Shown here: one piece after another, positions 37,316-41,381 of the stretch
Layout of the letters: each line of letters opens with the position of its first letter
Position numbering within the stretch: the stretch's first letter is position 1
Virus record (IMG/VR): IMGVR_UViG_3300021475_000035
Coordinates: 1-41,381 of that record
Length of the DNA: 41,381 nt
Strand: one strand, 5' to 3'
Origin: a virus
Notes under the pieces: model-generated
The model's database searches: none
What the model was told of the DNA's origin: nothing
The model's input: only the letters and a program-made list of their open reading frames with translations
Program-made: the position numbers and the translations under genes

Positions 37316-37671
37316 TCGCTCTCCTCTTCGTGCTCCTCGGCCTCGGCCTGTTTTCTGCGCTTGGTCTCCATGCGGTTCTTCACCCGCGCGGCGTTGGTCT
37401 CGCTCAGTCTCCAGAGACGATAGCGTTCTTCCTCCTCGGCGTCCTGCGGTCGTCGTCTCCACTGCTGAAAGGCCAACCGTTGCTCCGGCGTGCTCGGCTT
37501 CATGCAGTAGCGGCAAACCCGCGAGTCCTGCTTGCTCCGCCAGTAGTTTTTTCGTGCAATCGTACACTCCTTGCTGCACGTCACGGCAAGTTTCGGGCGG
37601 TCTGCCGGAATCTTGTTCGGACACATCACGCAGTTCATCGCTAGTTCGTGAAAATCATCGCGTCTTGCCAT
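37312..37671 (-). CDS. Zinc-finger protein with basic helical tail
   Basis: A 119-residue protein. N-terminal Cys pairs CVMCPNK (14-20) and CSKECT (32-37), then CRYCMKP (53-59), giving three Cys pairs in the style of bacterial and phage HNH-less zinc fingers. The C-terminal half is a long Glu/Arg/Lys helix (SETNAARVKNRMETKRRKQAEAEEHE, positions 90-115). GGAGAGTGA precedes the ATG. It probably binds nucleic acid; related sequences sit next to HNH endonucleases, but no HNH motif is present here. Confidence 0.65.
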   Translation of the reverse strand: MARRDDFHELAMNCVMCPNKIPADRPKLAVTCSKECTIARKNYWRSKQDSRVCRYCMKPSTPEQRLAFQQWRRRPQDAEEEERYRLWRLSETNAARVKNRMETKRRKQAEAEEHEEESE

Positions 37672-37774
37672 TCACTCTCCTTCGTTTCGGCCAGATGTCA
37701 GACATAAACTCGAAAAATCCTTGTATGAGTCCCACCAGCAATCCGCCGCAGATTAGAACTATAAAAATCAGCAT
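37655..37774 (-). CDS. Tiny single-helix membrane protein
   Basis: A 39-residue protein: one N-terminal membrane helix (LIFIVLICGGLLVGLIQGFF) followed by a basic tail (WPKRRRVNGKTR). Starts 2 bp after the RusA stop and overlaps the next gene by 17 bp. Topology resembles small membrane morons; no family recognised. Confidence 0.55.
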   Translation of the reverse strand: MLIFIVLICGGLLVGLIQGFFEFMSDIWPKRRRVNGKTR

Positions 37775-37776
37775 CG

Positions 37777-38190
37777 CTACTCCATTCTTGAAACGGTGAA
37801 GACCGTTTTGGGGTTCACGCGGTCGTGTTTGTGTGGGAGTACGCGGAAGTCTTCGATAAAGGCATCCGAGTGGATCACACCAGCGTTTTCCAGTGCATCG
37901 CACAAGAGCTTTCCGCAGTTGTCGGCATCAAGCCTCTGCCGTGGGCCTAGATAAACATGCACCTCCACGCGGTACTTGACCTTGCTCCGTTCGCGGTTGG
38001 TGAGTGGCGCAACGGTGCGGCCTCGCGCGAAGATCGCAACCGCATCCTTGAACGCCTTGGCCTCTTGGGTGAGTTTGTAGCCGTGATGCATGAAGCCATC
38101 CCGCCCGATATACGTCGTCGGCTTCTTGTAGTGGTTCACCGATGGCGGCGTTAGGTGCGGCACCGTGAAGGTCACTGCGTCTTCGATCAT
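37777..38190 (-). CDS. rusA: RusA-family Holliday junction resolvase
   Basis: A 137-residue RusA-type endonuclease (PF05866), which resolves four-way DNA junctions as a dimer with Mg2+. Conserved acidic residues are visible: RLDADN (Asp88 and Asp90) and HSDAF (Asp109), with the family's KLLCDALENAGVI helix between. N-terminal TPPSVNHYKK matches the family start. It is the first gene of the leftward late unit, in a position where packaging-linked junction clearance makes sense. The start at 38190 is chosen by homology; an ATG at 38208 is also open. No ribosome-binding site precedes either, so the mRNA may be leaderless. Confidence 0.85.
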   Translation of the reverse strand: MIEDAVTFTVPHLTPPSVNHYKKPTTYIGRDGFMHHGYKLTQEAKAFKDAVAIFARGRTVAPLTNRERSKVKYRVEVHVYLGPRQRLDADNCGKLLCDALENAGVIHSDAFIEDFRVLPHKHDRVNPKTVFTVSRME

Positions 38191-38231
38191 TGCTGTTGAC
38201 AATACCATAACTGTAAGGCGACTATATACCC
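38191..38231. promoter_or_regulatory. Compact divergent promoter region
   Basis: Only 41 bp separate the late operon from the rightward replication module. It contains TTGACA (38195-38200) and GACTAT/TATATA (38220-38228) towards the right, with 19-22 bp spacing (longer than ideal). Neither flanking start codon has a ribosome-binding site, so both transcripts are possibly leaderless. No clear leftward promoter is visible, though the late operon must start about here. Confidence 0.5.
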
Positions 38232-38459
38232 ATGACTACCAGAAAAGCAACAAAACCATTCGTTCGTGGTGTCGGTAATCAGACCAAAAAGCGGACGGGG
38301 TATGTCGTCACGAGTCTCCGTCTTCTGGCACAGGAAAACCGCGAACTTCGACGCGCGGCCAAGCGTGAGGGAATCTCCTTCAACGGCTGGGCTATCAACA
38401 CACTTCTAACCGCTGCACGAAAGGGTACATCAGCCAATGGCGAAACCGATAACTCCTAA
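38232..38459 (+). CDS. Small ribbon-helix-helix-like regulator
   Basis: A 75-residue protein with basic N-terminus (TTRKATKPFVRG) and a segment YVVTSLRLLAQENRELRRAAKREGISFNGWAI (split over 25-55) that reads as strand, helix A, helix B of a CopG/Arc-type RHH protein. First gene of the rightward module that ends in RepA, so a role in controlling replication or the divergent late promoter is plausible. No ribosome-binding site upstream; promoter to ATG distance suggests a leaderless mRNA. Confidence 0.65.
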   Translation: MTTRKATKPFVRGVGNQTKKRTGYVVTSLRLLAQENRELRRAAKREGISFNGWAINTLLTAARKGTSANGETDNS

Positions 38460-38622
38460 ACGTAACGATCAACAAAGCACGTTCGCGCTCCCTGAACCCA
38501 TCCCGGACCCGCGTAACGAGCTGTTCTACCTGCTGGGCGTCCTGCGTGGGCGCGAGTCCGATTTATCCGTACGCATCGCGGAGCTGGTGATTCAACTCAT
38601 CCCAAGAGTGGAGGTCGAGTGA
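38437..38622 (+). CDS. Small hypothetical protein
   Basis: A 61-residue protein: polar N-terminal third (KPITPKRNDQQST), then helical (NELFYLLGVLRGRESDL, VRIAELVIQLIP). It overlaps the RHH-like gene by 23 bp and the next gene by 1-4 bp. The ribosome-binding site is weak (AAGG), consistent with coupling. Not recognised. Confidence 0.55.
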   Translation: MAKPITPKRNDQQSTFALPEPIPDPRNELFYLLGVLRGRESDLSVRIAELVIQLIPRVEVE

Positions 38623-38870
38623 TGTTAAATCGGAGGATGGAAGAAAAGCTGGATAAGAACGAGTGCCTTGACGTACGCAAGATTGGGGTACAGATTGGCC
38701 CCGGCGTATTCCGCTTGAACGAGTTCGTAGAAGGCGTCGATTATGCCGATGTTCAAAACGAAGCATGGATATGGAGCATTGGCAGAGACAAAAAGACAGG
38801 CGAAATTAGAGCCTCTACTAGCAGTGGGTACTATCTGAACCCGGACTATGAGTGCCTATGGCTACGATGA
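38622..38870 (+). CDS. Small hypothetical protein
   Basis: An 82-residue protein; the N-terminal half is helical and charged (NRRMEEKLDKNECLDVRKIG), then strands with GVFRLNEFVEGVDYADVQ and AWIWSIGRDKKTGEIRAS. The ATG at 38622 has GGAGG 7 nt upstream; an in-frame GTG one codon before is less well placed. Looks like a beta-hairpin domain seen in small phage DUFs; no family assigned. Confidence 0.6.
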   Translation: MLNRRMEEKLDKNECLDVRKIGVQIGPGVFRLNEFVEGVDYADVQNEAWIWSIGRDKKTGEIRASTSSGYYLNPDYECLWLR

Positions 38871-38906
38871 CGCGAGAAGAACCTAACAGGGAGGGTAAAG
38901 ACTAAA

Positions 38907-39206
38907 ATGGCGACGATTTTGCGCGTTGAAGGAACACAGGAAGTTATCACTCCGGCCAACGGACACTGGCGGCTGGAGGAGTTGCAAACGATGGTCGGCG
39001 GCTACATCGAAATTCTCCGCACCGTAGACGGCAAGTTTCTGGTGGTTGACGAAGAGGGCAAGCTAAAGAAGAAGCCCCGGAACGATCAAGCCACACGGCT
39101 CTACATCTACGGCCAGCATGACGCGGTTTGCGGAACGGCGGTGCTGGTGGATACTAGGCTGGAGATAAACGGGCCTGACGAGGACGAGGACGAGGAGGAA
39201 GAGTGA
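38907..39206 (+). CDS. DUF3846-type protein
   Basis: A 99-residue protein with the DUF3846 (PF12957) pattern: LEELQTMVGGYIEILRTVDGKFLVVDEEGKLKKKP (split over 24-62), then N-x2-AT-x-LY and AVCGTAVLVD. These proteins are frequent on phages and plasmids and have no assigned role. GGGAGG upstream of the ATG. The C-terminus is a run of Asp/Glu (DEDEDEEEE). It is in the replication-side module, overlapping the next gene by one base. Confidence 0.8.
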   Translation: MATILRVEGTQEVITPANGHWRLEELQTMVGGYIEILRTVDGKFLVVDEEGKLKKKPRNDQATRLYIYGQHDAVCGTAVLVDTRLEINGPDEDEDEEEE

Positions 39207-39463
39207 TGCAGCTCACGCGACGGGCGTTCATAGCGAGTCTTACCGCTGCGCTCGTCGCGCCTCGCATGGCTCTGCCAGCTCCGCAGCGTTCGCAGCCCTA
39301 CCCGCTGATTGCGGATGAGCTGGTAGCGTTCCATGAGTCCTACGATTGCAGTGTCGTCGCCGTCCGGCTCCGCGTGGTGCTGATCGGAGCGGCGGCGAGA
39401 CAGGCACTCGCAAAAGACCCGCACCTATGGAGTGCCGTGGTGGTGAAAAGGAGATTGACTTGA
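39206..39463 (+). CDS. Small protein with a Tat-like signal
   Basis: An 85-residue protein starting MQLTRRAFIASLTAALVAP: twin arginines (5-6), a hydrophobic core and then a proline region, as in a Tat signal peptide. The mature part (about 60 residues) contains a helix (ADELVAFHES) and hydrophobic strands (CSVVAVRLRVVLIGAA). The first Cys is not in a lipobox. GGAGG 7 nt before the ATG. A translocated protein directly ahead of repA is unusual; it may affect the host envelope. If the twin Arg are chance, it is a soluble protein. Confidence 0.55.
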   Translation: MQLTRRAFIASLTAALVAPRMALPAPQRSQPYPLIADELVAFHESYDCSVVAVRLRVVLIGAAARQALAKDPHLWSAVVVKRRLT

Positions 39464-39627
39464 GCTTATGTGAGATGTGTAAAAAGCATCCATCGAAGCC
39501 GGACAGTAACCTTTGCGAAATATGCTCAAAGGACTACTATGCCGCGATGTGGGGCTGCACTGAAGAAGAGTTTTCGGCGCGATTTAAACGGATCGCTCAG
39601 GAGGGTATGGATGGGCGCGATAACTGA
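39460..39627 (+). CDS. Small zinc-binding protein before repA
   Basis: A 55-residue protein with TTG start (AAGGAG lies 6-7 nt upstream, overlapping the previous stop). Two Cys pairs, CEMCKK (4-9) and CEICSK (19-24), form a zinc-ribbon-like knuckle, followed by a helix with EEEFSARFKRIAQEG. It overlaps the repA start by 17 bp, so translation of the two is probably linked; it may modulate RepA production. Confidence 0.65.
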   Translation: MSLCEMCKKHPSKPDSNLCEICSKDYYAAMWGCTEEEFSARFKRIAQEGMDGRDN

Positions 39628-40588
39628 AGGTGCATTGAATCCGATAACTGGAGCGGTCGCTGAGAGACTTTTCGAGGCAACGCTACAGATGTACGACATT
39701 GAGCGGGGGATTGTTGCGTCCCGAAAGCTGGCGTTTCTCAATCCTATTTTGGCTCAGACGAGTATGCCCTACACGGACCCCGGCGAATTGCCGTTTTATA
39801 AGTGCGAGAACGGGAATGTTGCGATGACATGGGTTCGCGGGACGCTGCGAAATCCTTATACGGGGGAGGTCACTCTACAGGGCTATCCCTATGGGACAAA
39901 GCCGCGTTTGATGCTTCTCTATCTCTGCACTCGCGCGACACTCACGCGAAGCCGCGAAATATACCTTGGTGGCAGTCTCAAAGACTTCCTCGGTAGGCTC
40001 GGCATTAATCAATCGACGGGCGGAGCGAACGGCTCTCTTTTCCGTACAAAAGATCAGTTGATGAGGCTCACGGCTTCGCATTTGCAACTCCACTACACGG
40101 ACGGAAAACACTACTCCATGATTTCCCCGAACCAACCTATACGGAAGTTCGATTATTGGCTTCCCGACACACTTCACGAAACCGCGAAGTGGGAGGGGAT
40201 GGTGACACTCGATGAAGAGTTATACAGGTGTCTCATGGATGGCAATATGCCTCTTTGCCAAGAGGCAATTGTTGCCCTACAAAACTCCCCGATGGCGTTG
40301 GATGTGTATGCGTGGCTGGCCTTCCGTCTCTGGCGCATCAAAACTTCACCACTACAGCCGTTGCCGTGGAAGACACTGCAAAACCAGTTCGGACCAAACT
40401 ATACCCTGACGCGGCAATTCAGAGCCGATTTTTGCAAGGTCCTCAAGCGTGTTTTGGCGGTCTACCCCCAAGCGAAAATTGATTTCTCGCCTGACGGGGA
40501 ATTGATCCTGAAGCGTTCAGCTCCTCCCGTGGGGCGGAAGGATATCGAGATTGTGCAATCAGTATTACCATTCCCCATAAAGAGTTGA
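39611..40588 (+). CDS. repA: Plasmid replication initiator RepA
   Basis: A 325-residue initiator of the RepA family (PF04796), which binds iterons and opens the origin for the host helicase. Family features: TLRNPYTGEVTLQGYPYGTKPRLMLLYLCT (split), LTRSREIYLGGSLKDFLGRLGI, and GGANGSLFRTKDQLMRL, the first winged-helix domain. The second domain has SPMALDVYAWLAFRLWRI and LPWKTLQNQFG. Start at 39611 has AGGAGGG 5 nt upstream and overlaps the zinc-binding gene. The 18-bp iterons begin 17 bp after its stop codon, the standard cis arrangement of iteron plasmids. No frameshift; length is normal. Confidence 0.9.
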   Translation: MGAITEGALNPITGAVAERLFEATLQMYDIERGIVASRKLAFLNPILAQTSMPYTDPGELPFYKCENGNVAMTWVRGTLRNPYTGEVTLQGYPYGTKPRLMLLYLCTRATLTRSREIYLGGSLKDFLGRLGINQSTGGANGSLFRTKDQLMRLTASHLQLHYTDGKHYSMISPNQPIRKFDYWLPDTLHETAKWEGMVTLDEELYRCLMDGNMPLCQEAIVALQNSPMALDVYAWLAFRLWRIKTSPLQPLPWKTLQNQFGPNYTLTRQFRADFCKVLKRVLAVYPQAKIDFSPDGELILKRSAPPVGRKDIEIVQSVLPFPIKS

Positions 40589-40605
40589 AAATTAAAGGAA
40601 ATGTA

Positions 40606-40751
40606 ACGCATAAACGCTGACGCTTTCGTTTTCCACAATCAACCTGTGGATTTCCCTAGTTTTCCACGCATAAACGCTGACGCTCAATTTGCTGAATTTT
40701 CGATTTTTCCACGCATAAACGCTGACGCTTTCGACGCATAAACGCTGACGC
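40606..40751 (+). repeat. Four identical 18-bp iterons
   Basis: ACGCATAAACGCTGACGC occurs at 40606, 40666, 40711 and 40734, all in the same orientation and without mismatches. Start-to-start distances shrink from 60 to 45 to 23 bp. The last two copies are nearly in tandem and face the AT-rich stretch. They are the expected binding sites of the RepA encoded just upstream. Confidence 0.95.
40629..40653. promoter_or_regulatory. Inverted pair of DnaA-box-like sites
   Basis: TTTTCCACA (40629-40637) differs in one position from the DnaA-box TTATCCACA, and TGTGGATTT (40645-40653) is a second, weaker box on the opposite strand. They sit between iterons 1 and 2. Together they could recruit host DnaA. 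Confidence 0.6.
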
Positions 40752-40982
40752 ATATCTATATTGTTTTTAACCGGTACTACCTACCCGATAGCTTTTTAAG
40801 GAAAAGCACCGATAGCCGGTGAAGCGCGGCGGGTGGATATCTCAAGCGAGAAACGCAAAACGCAACCCAGCTCTGCAAGCGTTCTGGGCGGTTTGGGGTT
40901 ATCTACCCCTCATCGAAGGGCTTACAATCGCTCCTACCCCCCTCAGAAGCTCACGGCGGGGCATCGCAGGATCGGAGGCAAC

Positions 40983-41255
40983 GTGAAGGATCGCATTGGC
41001 AACACGCTGGCGAAGGGCGACAAGGTTGTGCTCCAACTCCCGGACCCGATGGTTTTCGGGTACGTCGCGGACGTGCAGGAGACGAACCACCTTGTCCGGG
41101 TGACGCAGCCCGGACACATCCTCGTGACCGCCGTCATCGCGCTCCCGGTGGCGGGAGTGGCCGACGACACCATTTTGCAGGTTGCGAAGGTTTACGACGT
41201 CGCCAAGGCATCGGAAGCCTCTCAGGGTACGTCAGACCCATCAAAGCCTAACTAA
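40983..41255 (+). CDS. Small hypothetical protein after the origin
   Basis: A 90-residue protein with GTG start and GGAGG 4 nt upstream; the longer in-frame upstream region is Ser/Arg-rich and not convincing. The sequence is beta-rich (VKDRIGNTLAKGDKVVLQLP, FGYVADVQETNHLVRV), like an SH3/KOW-type small barrel, ending with an Ala/Ser/Lys tail. Similar sequences occur as small phage proteins of unknown role. It lies between the origin and the window end, so it is the last rightward gene before the early leader if circular. Confidence 0.65.
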   Translation: MKDRIGNTLAKGDKVVLQLPDPMVFGYVADVQETNHLVRVTQPGHILVTAVIALPVAGVADDTILQVAKVYDVAKASEASQGTSDPSKPN

Positions 41256-41381
41256 GCGCACCTGAGTCGTTGGGGATGATCCCCGCACACATGTAAAACA
41301 AGCCAAGGATGGCACAAAACAGAGCCTCGCGCGTAGGCAAGTCCCGGCGCATGGTCCAAACAAGGAAATAATGGATTGCCC
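41256..41381. other. Non-coding right end of the window
   Basis: A short self-complementary segment GGGGATGATCCCC (41271-41283) could be the stem of a weak terminator for the gene at 40983. A ribosome-binding-like AAGGA and an ATG at 41372 open a frame that runs off the window; if the ends join into a circle it would stop after six codons. Nothing else visible. Confidence 0.4.

Larger units (their letters stand above)
40589..40830. other. Putative replication origin (oriV)
   Basis: The region directly follows repA and contains four 18-bp iterons (40606-40751), two DnaA-box-like sites in opposite orientation (TTTTCCACA at 40629-40637; TGTGGATTT at 40645-40653) and an AT-rich stretch (40752-40770) suited to unwinding. 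A further short direct repeat CCGATAGC occurs at about 40785 and 40810, flanking a TTTTTAAGGAAAA segment. This layout matches iteron-controlled plasmid origins. Origin function is inference from architecture. Confidence 0.85.

Noticed and set aside
1-41381. CRISPR arrays, tRNA or rRNA genes, insertion sequences, integrase with att site
   Set aside because: I looked for regularly spaced repeats, cloverleaf-like segments, transposase or recombinase motifs and found none; the iterons are too few and too irregularly spaced for a CRISPR array.

Overview
This window looks like an essentially complete genome of a tailed phage with podovirus-type layout that carries a plasmid replicon, i.e. a phage-plasmid of about 41 kb. 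It contains large terminase, portal, scaffold, an N4-gp56-like major capsid protein, tail/adaptor proteins, a chain of ejection-type proteins, fibres and an endolysin. It also contains an iteron-type RepA initiator followed directly by four identical 18-bp iterons. No integrase, DNA polymerase, primase, helicase, tRNA, rRNA, CRISPR array or transposase was seen. A GH108-type endolysin and a possible Tat-type signal suggest a Gram-negative host. Some virion proteins remind me of hypothetical proteins in Acidobacteriota, but that is from memory and weak.

Layout. (1) 1-367: non-coding leader with a direct repeat. (2) 368-4102, rightward: small genes, a collarless clamp-loader-like AAA+ protein, a DUF932 protein, and two membrane proteins at the end. 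Several of these genes share a small hairpin just upstream of the ribosome-binding site. (3) 4123-4151: strong hairpin terminator between convergent units. (4) 9725 back to 4224, leftward: a ribbon-helix-helix regulator, coiled-coil and zinc-binding small proteins, an SMC/RecF-like ATPase, and a protein with four eukaryote-style C2H2 zinc fingers. (5) 9736-9782: a divergent promoter with a perfect inverted repeat, followed by one rightward gene and its terminator. (6) 38190 back to 10185, leftward: a late unit of about 28 kb. It starts with RusA, small zinc proteins and holin-like proteins. It continues through terminase, portal, scaffold, capsid, tail, ejection proteins, endolysin and fibres, and ends at a canonical rho-independent terminator (10135-10171). 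(7) 38232-40588, rightward: small proteins leading into RepA. (8) 40589-40982: origin with iterons, DnaA-box-like sites and an AT-rich stretch. (9) 40983-41255: one small gene, then a short non-coding end.

How it may work together. RepA and the iterons would maintain a circular episome using host replication enzymes, and the small regulators at 9543 and 38232 could control expression or copy number. The late unit makes the particle. Two arginine/lysine-rich mini-proteins and three large Ala/Gln/Gly-rich proteins probably travel with the DNA. The most unusual items are the four-finger C2H2 protein, the lone RFC-like AAA+ protein, the repeated hairpin leaders, and a tiny rightward cassette at 24672-24860. 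That cassette is embedded against the direction of the virion genes and consists of a hairpin, a 14-nt Shine-Dalgarno match, a 29-residue hydrophobic peptide and a terminator.
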